Below, in pieces: positions 9,420 through 17,202 of a DNA stretch of 64,000 nt. The translations under genes and the position numbers were made by a program. A model generated the notes under the pieces. It was given only the letters and a program-made list of their open reading frames with translations. It was not told where the DNA came from and did no database searches. Origin of the DNA: Pseudomonadota bacterium (GTDB taxonomy: Bacteria > Pseudomonadota > Gammaproteobacteria > Steroidobacterales > Steroidobacteraceae); the NCBI GenBank assembly GCA_023423065.1, contig JAFAGC010000130.1, forward strand, positions 76,214-140,213. Direction: 5' to 3'. Each line of letters begins with the position of its first letter. Position 1 is the first letter of the stretch.

Positions 9420-9476
9420 TCATGCTCTCCTTAAAAGGCACGAATTCCTCCGCTTTTCCGCCAACGCACCAGAACC
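8639..9476 (-). mobile_element. IS6-family insertion sequence
   Basis: 838 bp bounded by inverted repeats: TCTGGTGCATTGGCGG at 8642-8657 and, on the other strand, TCTGGTGCGTTGGCGG within 9458-9476 (15 of 16 identical). It holds the transposase. The 8 bases outside each end differ, so no target duplication remains; IS6 elements often recombine and lose it. Confidence 0.75.
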
Positions 9477-9767
9477 TCGAAATACCCTACGCTCGCACAC
9501 TGGTTGTCGGCGACATGATGCCAAAACGTTGCTTCATTTCGGACTCTTTTCGCTCATTGTGCGCAGTATTGCAATCGCCCTTTCGCCATTCTCCTTTGAT
9601 CAAGCCGACGCGCCCTGGGCGGCACGATTTGATGGTTCAATTTTCTCTGAACAGACTATGGGTCGGCACGTGCGTGTCAGAGCAACTGGCCTGGGACCGA
9701 CGATTCCGGCGGTCGCAATGAACCGATCTCAACTATGCCGTGTGCCGATTGTCAGAAGCTCCCCTGC
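9477..9767. other. Intergenic stretch without recognisable gene
   Basis: About 290 bp between the IS right end and the stop of the HTH protein. Short frames exist on the plus strand but have no family signature or ribosome-binding site. I see no attachment-site copy of the tRNA-Ser 3' end here. Confidence 0.4.
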
Positions 9768-11075
9768 CTAGCGCTGGCCATGCCGTGCCTTCTCTTCCGG
9801 TGATTGCCACTGGTCGAATTGCTCGAGTACATCCGCAGTGCTCATGAGCATTCGTCCGTGTTTTAACTGGTCAAGGATCCGTTCCCGGCGCAAGCCCGAC
9901 AATTCTGCAGCCCGCAATTCCACATCTTTGAAGAATGCCTCTCTGTCGCGAGCTTCCACCCAAGCAGACATGATGCGGCGCAACTCGGCGTGACTTTGCT
10001 TCTGCGCTTCGGCGATTCGGCGTTGCTCCTCTTCATGCCGCCACTTTTCGCGTTGCTCTTCCCAGTCTTGCCGCTGCAGTTCGAGCTTTCGAAGCGTCTC
10101 GTTTATTTGCCTTGTCACTTCCCCAACGGACCTCTCGAGTGTCGTCACGATCGACTCGGCACTTGCATCCAGCGGCTGATCCTTCTCATCCCAAAGTCGC
10201 TTCCATTGCGTACCTCTGAATGCGGAATAGATCTGCAGCCGGAGGCGCCCAGTCGGAAACTGCCGTTTGGTTGTCCAGGTCGTGTCAAGTCCGTACCGTC
10301 GCTTAGAAGGTTTGTATTCCGAGTCCCGGATGTACTTGCCATCGACATATCTCGCGATGACTTCTTCAGCCATCTCGATTGTTGTGAGGCCGAACTCGAC
10401 TTCACCGACATAGACCACCGTTGGGCACGACGGCGACCAAAGATTGGTGTAGCTATCTAGCGGTCCCGGCGGTTTCTCAAGCATGTCGGGCGCGCGCCGC
10501 TGATTTTCTTCGTAATCTCGCTCAAACAAGACTCGATGCCCGCGGGCCTCGAAAGCTTGAAACAACGTATTGGCGAATGTCAGCGCGCGATCCAGCATCG
10601 GCCGAGTCACGATGACGTCAACAAGAGCCTTCTTGTCTGGCTTTAAGTATCCCAGCTCGTGGGAGAAGCGCCCTTTCTCGAAGTGCGCCTTTGCACCCGA
10701 GATCATGTGATGCAGGCTCGCTTTTTCAGGCTGCGCCGATCGAAGTTGCGAGCTGAGTTTCGCTCCTGTTGATGACGGCGTGCCTGGCGCTGGAAGGCTG
10801 ACTGATATCCCCTTCATCCAGCTCAGCTGGTCACCGGGCTTAGCCGGCGGCAGTGCCGGTGCTGCTGGAGCGCGACCAACCGCTGCTTTCCCCCAATAGC
10901 CCGCCGCTGGCCGAGGAACATTCAGCGCCGTACAGACACGTGCCATGTAGCTCGATGACACGCCGAAAGCCGAAGCAACTCTAAGCATCGGCTTAGACCA
11001 GACGAGTTCGTAGAGCGCTTCGCGGCTGATGGGCTGATGGGTACTAAGCGGTTGTTTCTTGTCGTCCGGCTTCAC
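9768..11075 (-). CDS. HTH protein of unknown function, divergent from a GTPase
   Basis: About 435 residues if it starts at GTG 11075 (MKPDDKKQPL); the frame is open to 11267, but the extra 64 residues are cysteine-rich, unlike a folded N-terminus, and would overlap the divergent GTPase start. An N-terminal HTH is visible (ISREALYELVWSKPMLRVASAFGVSSSYMARVC, then VPRPAAGYWGK), followed by a proline/alanine linker, a central domain (WTTKRQFPTGRLRLQIYS) and a long charged coiled coil near the C-terminus (LERSVGEVTRQINETLRKLELQRQD onward). I do not recognise a catalytic site. The shared divergent promoter suggests it works with, or regulates, the GTPase. Confidence 0.7.
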   Translation of the reverse strand: MKPDDKKQPLSTHQPISREALYELVWSKPMLRVASAFGVSSSYMARVCTALNVPRPAAGYWGKAAVGRAPAAPALPPAKPGDQLSWMKGISVSLPAPGTPSSTGAKLSSQLRSAQPEKASLHHMISGAKAHFEKGRFSHELGYLKPDKKALVDVIVTRPMLDRALTFANTLFQAFEARGHRVLFERDYEENQRRAPDMLEKPPGPLDSYTNLWSPSCPTVVYVGEVEFGLTTIEMAEEVIARYVDGKYIRDSEYKPSKRRYGLDTTWTTKRQFPTGRLRLQIYSAFRGTQWKRLWDEKDQPLDASAESIVTTLERSVGEVTRQINETLRKLELQRQDWEEQREKWRHEEEQRRIAEAQKQSHAELRRIMSAWVEARDREAFFKDVELRAAELSGLRRERILDQLKHGRMLMSTADVLEQFDQWQSPEEKARHGQR

Positions 11076-11198
11076 GAGATGTTCCAGATAGGTGCAATGG
11101 ATGGGATGGGTAACTAGGCTCGAGTGCGTTGTTCCACGTTGTTCTTGACTCCCGCTACGAGCGGCGGTACAACGCGGTACAACGCATTCGAGGCCCCT

Positions 11199-13463
11199 AT
11201 GGACGATACATACACCGCAACGAAGACACGCTCTAACAGACCCGGCTGGAGCGTAATTTTCCGGCACCCCCTTCGGCGAGATACGCGCGGCAAGGCTGGA
11301 CTTAAGGTCCGACGCGGGCTCGATACCACTGACGACGCCCGCGCAGATGAGCTCGTCGGACAGCTCAATGCGCTACTTGGCGACCGACGCTGGTGGAGTG
11401 CCGATCGCCGGGCCGATGCCGAACGTGAATTCGCCGCACTAGTCGTCTCGGCCTTCTATGACGGAATTGAAGTGGGCCGCGTCGATACTGCGGCTCTTCG
11501 AGAATCGAAGATCCCACTCCCCAGCCGCGACCAGGGGTATTCGCGCATCCTCCTGGTCGGCACGACAGGCGCCGGCAAGACCACGCTATCTCGTCATCTC
11601 ATCGGCTCGAATCACAGTTCAGATCGCTTTCCGTCCACGTCAACCGCGCGAACCACAATTGCAGATACCGAAATAGTGACGTCCGAAGGTTCGTTTGAGG
11701 GTGTCGTCACCTTCATGTCGGAATTCGAAGTGCGCGCACACATCGACGAGTGCATCGAAGCAGCGTGCCTCGCGACCATTGAAGGGCAACCAGCGGAAAA
11801 GATCGCGAGTGCATTGATGACACACCGCGAGCAACGCTTTCGACTCACTTACATCCTCGGCGAGTTATCGCTCGCAGAGCCTTCAGCCGAGGAGGAAAGC
11901 GAGTTTGAATTTGATGACACGCCGGCAGACGCCGGCGATGAGAATGCTGTTTCAACTGAGGATCGCGCTACGAATGCGTCGCGGCTGCGCACCTACTTAG
12001 AGCGCATAGAGGCCCTCGCGGCGACAACCGCTGAAGAAATGGCCGCGGATTTCGGGACGTTGTCTGCGCAAGGAACGCCCGATGACGCGGCTGCCTGGCT
12101 CGAGCTGTACAGCGACAAGCTGTTTGAGAGCGAAGAGTTTGCAAAACTTTCGCTAGATATCAAGGACGACATCGAGAGTCGCTTCGACCGCCTAGACGCG
12201 AATATTCTGGACCGATCCGCCACGGGATGGCCGCAGTTCGCCACCTTCCAAAGTGAAGATCGCGAGACGTTTCTTGATCAGGTGCGCTGGTTCAGCAGCA
12301 ATCAGTCGACGCAGTTCGGGCGGCTGTTGACGCCACTCGTCGATGGCATTCGCGTGAGAGGTCCATTCAAACCATTGAATCCGGATCTGCACATTGCAGA
12401 TCGCATCGTGCTAATCGATGGCGAAGGTCTCGGCCACACGGCCGAGTCAGCATCGAGCGTGTCAACGAAAATAACGCGGCGTTTTGCAGACGTTGATCTA
12501 ATCCTGGTAGTCGACAGCGCTCAGCAGCCGATGCAGGCTGCGCCAATCGCGCTGCTGCAAGCTGCAGGAAGCGCGGGATACGGCGACAAGATCGCGGTCG
12601 CCTTCTCTCATTTCGATCAAGTCAGGGGGGACAATCTGAAAACGGTCGCACAAAAGCGCAGCCACGTACTCGCGAGCGTCGGCAATGCCATGACAAGCCT
12701 CCGGCAGCGACTCGGCGCGCCCGTCGCGACAGCACTCGAGCGTCGACTTAATGAAAGAGCGTTTCTATTCGGTGCGCTTGATCGCGAACTAGATTCCATT
12801 CCCAGCGGTGTGATTAGTGAGATGGGTCGCTTGATGAACCTGTTTCGCGAGGCGTCACTGCCCGAGAAGCGTGCCGAAGCGACGCCGATCTATGCCACTG
12901 GTGGCCTCGAGCTCGCGCTGCGGGATGCAGTGGAAAGCTTCTTGCGTCCGTGGGAAGCGCGCCTTGGACTCGCTTCGCGCGATGGAATCCGCACGGAACA
13001 TTGGACACGAGTCAAAGCTCTGACGCGTCGATTCGCGAACAGCTGGGGTGATGAGTACGACACGCTACGGCCCGCGAGTGACTTGATCGGCCGTATTCAA
13101 GAAGAAATCTCACGCTGGCTCGACAGCCCTTCTGGCTGGACCCGAGATCCGGGCGACGAAGATGAAAGAGTCTCCGCGCTGAATGCCGTCCGCAACGGCG
13201 TGTTCAACGCCCTGCACACTCTGGTAACAGATCGTTTGGGCGAACAGCACCGTGCGGAATGGATGTTAGCCTACACTTTTTCTGGGCGAGGCTCAGGGTC
13301 GCGCCGCGCCAGCGAGATCAGGCGAATCTACGAAGCAAGCGCACCACCGATCAGCGCTTCAATGCAACCCACCGCGCGCGCGTTCATGTCAGATGTAGTC
13401 AGCATTGTACGAGACGCTGTTGAGAAATCTGGTGGACGCTTTGAGGTAGCGCAGGCGGCGTAA
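11199..13463 (+). CDS. Large P-loop GTPase of unknown function
   Basis: About 754 residues from ATG 11199 (MDDTYTATK). G1/Walker A GTTGAGKT at about 121-128, a threonine-rich switch segment (STSTARTTIAD), G3 DGEGLGHT near 407 and G4-like SHFDQV near 470; so a TRAFAC-type GTPase with a 250-residue helical insert between switch I and G3, partly acidic (EEESEFEFDDTPADAGDE). The C-terminal third is helical and may be an assembly domain, reminiscent of dynamin-like GTPases. No membrane segment. Its place beside the Dnd locus makes a defence role possible, but that is inference. The divergent promoter with the HTH gene lies in 11076-11198. Confidence 0.75.
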   Translation: MDDTYTATKTRSNRPGWSVIFRHPLRRDTRGKAGLKVRRGLDTTDDARADELVGQLNALLGDRRWWSADRRADAEREFAALVVSAFYDGIEVGRVDTAALRESKIPLPSRDQGYSRILLVGTTGAGKTTLSRHLIGSNHSSDRFPSTSTARTTIADTEIVTSEGSFEGVVTFMSEFEVRAHIDECIEAACLATIEGQPAEKIASALMTHREQRFRLTYILGELSLAEPSAEEESEFEFDDTPADAGDENAVSTEDRATNASRLRTYLERIEALAATTAEEMAADFGTLSAQGTPDDAAAWLELYSDKLFESEEFAKLSLDIKDDIESRFDRLDANILDRSATGWPQFATFQSEDRETFLDQVRWFSSNQSTQFGRLLTPLVDGIRVRGPFKPLNPDLHIADRIVLIDGEGLGHTAESASSVSTKITRRFADVDLILVVDSAQQPMQAAPIALLQAAGSAGYGDKIAVAFSHFDQVRGDNLKTVAQKRSHVLASVGNAMTSLRQRLGAPVATALERRLNERAFLFGALDRELDSIPSGVISEMGRLMNLFREASLPEKRAEATPIYATGGLELALRDAVESFLRPWEARLGLASRDGIRTEHWTRVKALTRRFANSWGDEYDTLRPASDLIGRIQEEISRWLDSPSGWTRDPGDEDERVSALNAVRNGVFNALHTLVTDRLGEQHRAEWMLAYTFSGRGSGSRRASEIRRIYEASAPPISASMQPTARAFMSDVVSIVRDAVEKSGGRFEVAQAA

Positions 13464-13553
13464 CAAGGATCGCAGGGACTTCCGAACTCCCTTTGTTGGT
13501 GAGACAAAGTGCATTCAGTCCGGGTGTACTTCGAGAGCCGAGCGAATACTGCC

Positions 13554-14093
13554 TTAGATCAAACGCGGGGTAGTCGAGATCACTCTGTCCATCGTCCTTG
13601 CCCAACCTTCCACTTCACTGGAAAGCTCGTAGCCCTGATCTTCTTTGCGGCTCCATGAAGAACATTGCGGAAAGCTGAGGTCAAAGGCGGCGATATTGCG
13701 ACAGAGAAGTTCCAAATCTGTCGCAGACGATTGATTTGCTAGGAGCGAATACACTGTCGGTTGTAGCAGTGTGGTCACTCGCGCGTAGATCTCTGGTGCG
13801 GGAACTGGAACAGCGGGATTACTTACGTCCCAAAGCGCTGCACTGAACGCCTCGCCCTGACACCGCAAACTTGCGGCAAGCAACACCGAAATGATGTCGT
13901 GAAAGCCTGTTCGCTCCCCGGGCAAGTCCCAAGAAGTCGTTCGGCAGAAGAGTACTATGAGAAACGCATCTTCAGAAAATTGCCTGCCGCGAATTCTTGT
14001 CAGTAGTCCGCTCGCGTTAATGGTGAACCCATTGTCGCTACTCTGAAAATCCAGCCCTTGCGCTTTGGCGATTTTTCAAATCTCGTCCGACAT
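13554..14093 (-). pseudogene. Unknown gene interrupted by an in-frame TGA at codon 6
   Basis: Reading from ATG 14093: MSDEI, then TGA, then an open frame of about 170 codons beginning KIAKAQGLDFQSSDNG and ending ISTTPRLI at 13554. The part after the stop looks like protein throughout (ASGLLTRIRGRQFSEDAFLI, LLCRNIAAFDLSF). One base change (TGG to TGA) would explain it, or translation may begin further in, for example TTG 13925 (123 residues). The ATG lies 28 bases after the stop of the DGQHR gene, so it looks like the third gene of that operon. No family recognised. Confidence 0.55.
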
Positions 14094-14121
14094 TTTGCCC
14101 GCGCCTATCGAGCAGTGCCCG

Positions 14122-15372
14122 TCAAATCAGCTTGTCAGGAAGCTTCACCTTTTCCGCTGAACTCGCACCTAGCGCGAGTTTGTACTTATCAAGCAGGCCG
14201 TCATCGGCGGGAAGCCCAGCCATATGACGCAGCAGCTCACGCGCCAAACTTTTGCCTCTGCCAATAACCGTCTGACGTACCGGGTCCCAAACAACTGATC
14301 TGTATGGGGGCTTCGCAATATCCATTGGAAGCACTTTCAGCTGGTGAACTGCCTCGACCAAATTGATTTCGTGCGTATTTGCGAACGCGATCGCGGTTCG
14401 TGTGAAGGTATCCAGTCCAATTGGTCTGAAAAGAAAGTGACCTCCATGAGGGCCGCGCTGCTTCGCGGCAATCCCGTCAGGGTTGGCACTGGTGAGCACC
14501 TCTCCCACTGGCTTGAAGGCTTTACCCATTGACTCGAAGTATGAGACCGCCAAGTCGTAGAACTGACCTAAGCGGGCATCAGCTGGTCTGTTGAACCGAA
14601 GACTGCGATCACTGCGCTGTTTGACATCGTTAAGAAAAAGCAGTTTTAGCGTATCGTAGAGACTGGTAATTGTCGTCAAGCAAGTTCGGTTCGTTGCCGG
14701 AATGTTTTGACTCGAGATCACAGCGATCTTCGGATCTCGAAAATGTGGATTTGTCTCGACGAGACGTCGCGCGATGATCGCCATGACATCGTCTTCGTCC
14801 AAGGCAATGATGTCGCGTTTTCTGACGGGCACGGCAGTCTTGTTTAGAGTCGTAAAAAGTCTGCGCGTGCGCTGCATGCCAGCAGCATCTCGTTTATGTC
14901 CTACTAGTAGTACGGCTACCTGCTCCTTTTCTAGATTGACTCCCTCCGCGATCGCTCGTTTGATTCCCGCCACCCGATGCTGGCCGTCCACCGCAAATAT
15001 TTTTTCCGAGCCAGACAAGCTTAAGAAACCCAGGCTATCCATCGCTGCTGCCGGAATCAGCTTCACAATTTCAGGCCGACTAGTTGACTGAAAGCCACCG
15101 ACCTCAAGCCATTCGGGGCTACCTTTATAGGTAGCGAGGACCAACGCATTGAAGAAGCGCTCTTTAGTGTTCGCGAGGTATTCCGCGATGTGCTTGGAAC
15201 GCGGCCCTTCCAGGCTTCGCTGAATTAGCTGGGACAACGCCTTGTCAGGATGGATTTCTTCCGCGAACTGAACGCGAGTCCCCACCTCCTTGATCGGCAT
15301 CAGACAGGCGTAATAGATCCAGTCTCCGATCGAGCCGCGAATCGCCGGGAGTACAAGAGGATTTTGGTTCAT
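14122..15372 (-). CDS. DGQHR-domain (DndB-like) protein
   Basis: 416 residues. The signature DGQHR is at 129-133 (KIFAVDGQHRVAGIKRA), followed by the usual RRLFTTLNKTAVPVRKRDIIALDEDD segment. This domain defines DndB and its many paralogs in defence islands; the fold is ParB/sulfiredoxin-like and thought to bind DNA. It is not the dndB of the dnd operon (that is at 20709-21821). Its ATG overlaps the stop of the GIY-YIG gene by one base (TAATG), so the two are coupled. Role inferred: regulator or DNA-recognition partner of the nuclease-like protein. Confidence 0.82.
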   Translation of the reverse strand: MNQNPLVLPAIRGSIGDWIYYACLMPIKEVGTRVQFAEEIHPDKALSQLIQRSLEGPRSKHIAEYLANTKERFFNALVLATYKGSPEWLEVGGFQSTSRPEIVKLIPAAAMDSLGFLSLSGSEKIFAVDGQHRVAGIKRAIAEGVNLEKEQVAVLLVGHKRDAAGMQRTRRLFTTLNKTAVPVRKRDIIALDEDDVMAIIARRLVETNPHFRDPKIAVISSQNIPATNRTCLTTITSLYDTLKLLFLNDVKQRSDRSLRFNRPADARLGQFYDLAVSYFESMGKAFKPVGEVLTSANPDGIAAKQRGPHGGHFLFRPIGLDTFTRTAIAFANTHEINLVEAVHQLKVLPMDIAKPPYRSVVWDPVRQTVIGRGKSLARELLRHMAGLPADDGLLDKYKLALGASSAEKVKLPDKLI

Positions 15373-15878
15373 TAGAACGCCGCCGCCTTAGGCGCACGAA
15401 TTCTAGCTTCAAGGTCCCGTTTGTTGACGGGAGGCATCACGGAGTTGATGAATGCCTTCTCGATGCGCGCCAGATCCACATTCTTCTTGGGCAAGGGCAC
15501 AAAATTGAAGAAGAGGTCGCCCCACCAATTCTTGAGCATGTAGTGGACCGCCGGGCGGCCGTCCTCGTTCTTGTAGTCAAGTAGATATTGAGCGTATCGC
15601 TTGTGTAGATCTTGCGCGGACGTATCCCCTGTAATGCCGACGTACATGATGTATCCATGCACAGGCAACTTGGCCGGCGAGACTTCGATGGTGAAGACAT
15701 ATATCCCTCTCTCCTTGGGAACCAAACCGTGCGTATCTTCGCCGAAGCGAATCTTTTGCCATTCCAGTTTGTACTTGCTCTTGAACTTCTTCCAGGTACG
15801 CAAGTTCAAAAAGAATGCGTGTAGGTCTCCTTTGTACTTCTTCGTGAGATCGACCAGATCGTGATGCTTCCCCGCCAA
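15372..15878 (-). CDS. GIY-YIG nuclease-like protein
   Basis: 168 residues. The GIY-YIG signature is present: GIY at 58-60, YVG at 79-81 (in YIMYVGIT), R94 in LHKRYAQYL, E140 in LARIEKAFI and N152 in MPPVNKRD, so the catalytic set looks complete. These enzymes cut DNA using the arginine and a glutamate-bound metal. The N-terminal 50 residues are basic and have no recognised domain. First gene of a three-gene operon with the DGQHR protein and an interrupted unknown gene. A restriction-type nuclease guided by the DGQHR partner is plausible but unproven. Confidence 0.75.
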   Translation of the reverse strand: MAGKHHDLVDLTKKYKGDLHAFFLNLRTWKKFKSKYKLEWQKIRFGEDTHGLVPKERGIYVFTIEVSPAKLPVHGYIMYVGITGDTSAQDLHKRYAQYLLDYKNEDGRPAVHYMLKNWWGDLFFNFVPLPKKNVDLARIEKAFINSVMPPVNKRDLEARIRAPKAAAF

Positions 15879-16040
15879 ACGTCACTCCCACCTTCTTTGA
15901 GCCACTCGAGATGTATCAGCTGCTGAACCTTCGACTATAGTGCCCAGGCTAGCAACGTATCGCTACGTTGTGAGCGTTAGCGCCCTTTGGACATTTTGAA
16001 GCATAATCTGACGGACTATCGAGATATTAGGCCATTCTCC

Positions 16041-16214
16041 ATGATCCCGAAGCTCGTACAAACAGACCCGACGGAAAGGACATGCACTGCCTGTCGAACC
16101 CGCAAGCCACTCACGGAGTTTCATCACTTCGGCAGGCGGCGTGAGCGTATCGGGAAGTGGTGTGAGCCCTGCTTTCAACACATAAATGGCAGACGAAAGC
16201 GGTGCGCCCACTGA
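16041..16214 (+). CDS. Small four-cysteine (zinc-knuckle) protein
   Basis: 57 residues from ATG 16041 (MIPKLVQTDPTERTC); the frame also opens at TTG 15987. Two CxxC pairs, CTAC and CEPC, sit in the pattern C-x2-C-x-R-K-P-L-x3-F then K-W-C-x2-C, as in small phage and plasmid zinc proteins found near HNH nucleases. The tail is basic. No partner HNH gene is visible. Start uncertain. Confidence 0.5.
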   Translation: MIPKLVQTDPTERTCTACRTRKPLTEFHHFGRRRERIGKWCEPCFQHINGRRKRCAH

Positions 16215-16239
16215 TACTCCAAGATCGCAGCCGACCGCT

Positions 16240-16794
16240 CTAGGTCAGCTTCGCAGAGGGAGCGCCCACGACGATCTTGCGCTGCAGTATTTGCGCGAAC
16301 TCATCGACATGTGTGTCGTTGATATCCAGAGAACGAAGTTCCTCTTGCACCTTGAGCACATAGTCCGCGCATGAGCCGCTAGCACCACTCGCCGCCAACG
16401 CCATTTGCACTCGCTGATCAATAGCCAGGTTGCCAATATATGTGCGGGACTGACGATCGTTCACGGGAACAATCCCTTGCACAGCCCTGCCATCTGGCAG
16501 CAATATTTCGTGAGTTTCGAGTGTAAACGAACGCCCTTCGCGGCGAGCGAGGGTAGCTAGTATGGCCTGACGCCTATCTTTACCGAACTCAAACGCGATA
16601 CCCACCACCTCGGCGTCTTGATCTGGTTCCAAGCCCAAAGTTGGTCCGCGTTTCTCACTTGTGCCCCAGTTCTTGCTTGAGGCTTTGTTGAAAGCGCGAC
16701 GAAATCCACGAAGCAGTGCGCCAGGCAACCTGTCGCCACTGAACGGCTTCTCCCAACCGTCCCACATCAATGACCCGTACCCGAAGACCCACAT
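16240..16794 (-). CDS. ChaC-like gamma-glutamylcyclotransferase
   Basis: 184 residues. N-terminus VFGYGSLMW is the ChaC-type glycine loop, and E86 (LARREGRSF) matches the catalytic glutamate. ChaC enzymes degrade glutathione to 5-oxoproline and Cys-Gly. It begins 31 bases after the dndE stop, same strand, with a good ribosome-binding site (GAGGAGA), so it is very likely in the dnd operon. Inference: release of cysteine from glutathione could supply sulfur to the cysteine desulfurase DndA. It could instead be an unrelated passenger; the fold also occurs in gamma-glutamylamine cyclotransferases. Confidence 0.8.
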   Translation of the reverse strand: MWVFGYGSLMWDGWEKPFSGDRLPGALLRGFRRAFNKASSKNWGTSEKRGPTLGLEPDQDAEVVGIAFEFGKDRRQAILATLARREGRSFTLETHEILLPDGRAVQGIVPVNDRQSRTYIGNLAIDQRVQMALAASGASGSCADYVLKVQEELRSLDINDTHVDEFAQILQRKIVVGAPSAKLT

Positions 16795-16824
16795 TCTTTA
16801 CTGTCTCCTCGCGGGCGGCCTTGC

Positions 16825-17202
16825 TCAATCCACAAGTCCAATTAGGTCATCAATTTTTCGCAATTTCTTATTAGCGGCCAGGTAGGAAATTCCCCTGTGC
16901 AAATGAAGACGGAACTGCTGGCTTAAGGACTCGGCATCACTCTCAAGCTTGTCGCGCACACAACGCTCTTTGAGTAAGGCCAAATAAATCTCGGAATACC
17001 TTCCAGCAAAGACCTTCCAGCTCATCTCGACATTGCTGTCGGCAGGCACCTTTGCCCGGGGCGGCACGCTCTTCTCTGCGAGAGAGACACAGAACGCCCA
17101 CCGGCAGAGCGTGTTCCAGTGCTCAATGCCAGTGACTCGCTTGAGCTTGATCAGTTGATCCTTCGCCTGTTGCGAAAGCCGGATGTGGTCAATGGCGCTC
17201 AT
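16825..17202 (-). CDS. dndE: DNA phosphorothioation protein DndE
   Basis: 125 residues from ATG 17202 (MSAIDHIRLSQQAKDQL). Characteristic DndE sequence: LIKLKRVTGIEHWNTLCRWAFCVSLAE with conserved tryptophan and cysteine. DndE is a small protein that binds nicked DNA and is required for replacing a non-bridging phosphate oxygen with sulfur. The ATG overlaps the dndD stop by four bases (ATGA). The frame continues upstream to 17247, but those codons lie inside dndD. Confidence 0.92.
   Translation of the reverse strand: MSAIDHIRLSQQAKDQLIKLKRVTGIEHWNTLCRWAFCVSLAEKSVPPRAKVPADSNVEMSWKVFAGRYSEIYLALLKERCVRDKLESDAESLSQQFRLHLHRGISYLAANKKLRKIDDLIGLVD

Noticed and set aside
8300..9800. Left attachment-site copy of the tRNA-Ser 3' end
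   Set aside because: Searched by eye for the GGAGAGAGAGGGATTCGAA sequence around the left junction; none seen.
15963..16211. 82-codon minus-strand frame
   Set aside because: Opposite the four-cysteine small protein, which has the more convincing residue pattern.
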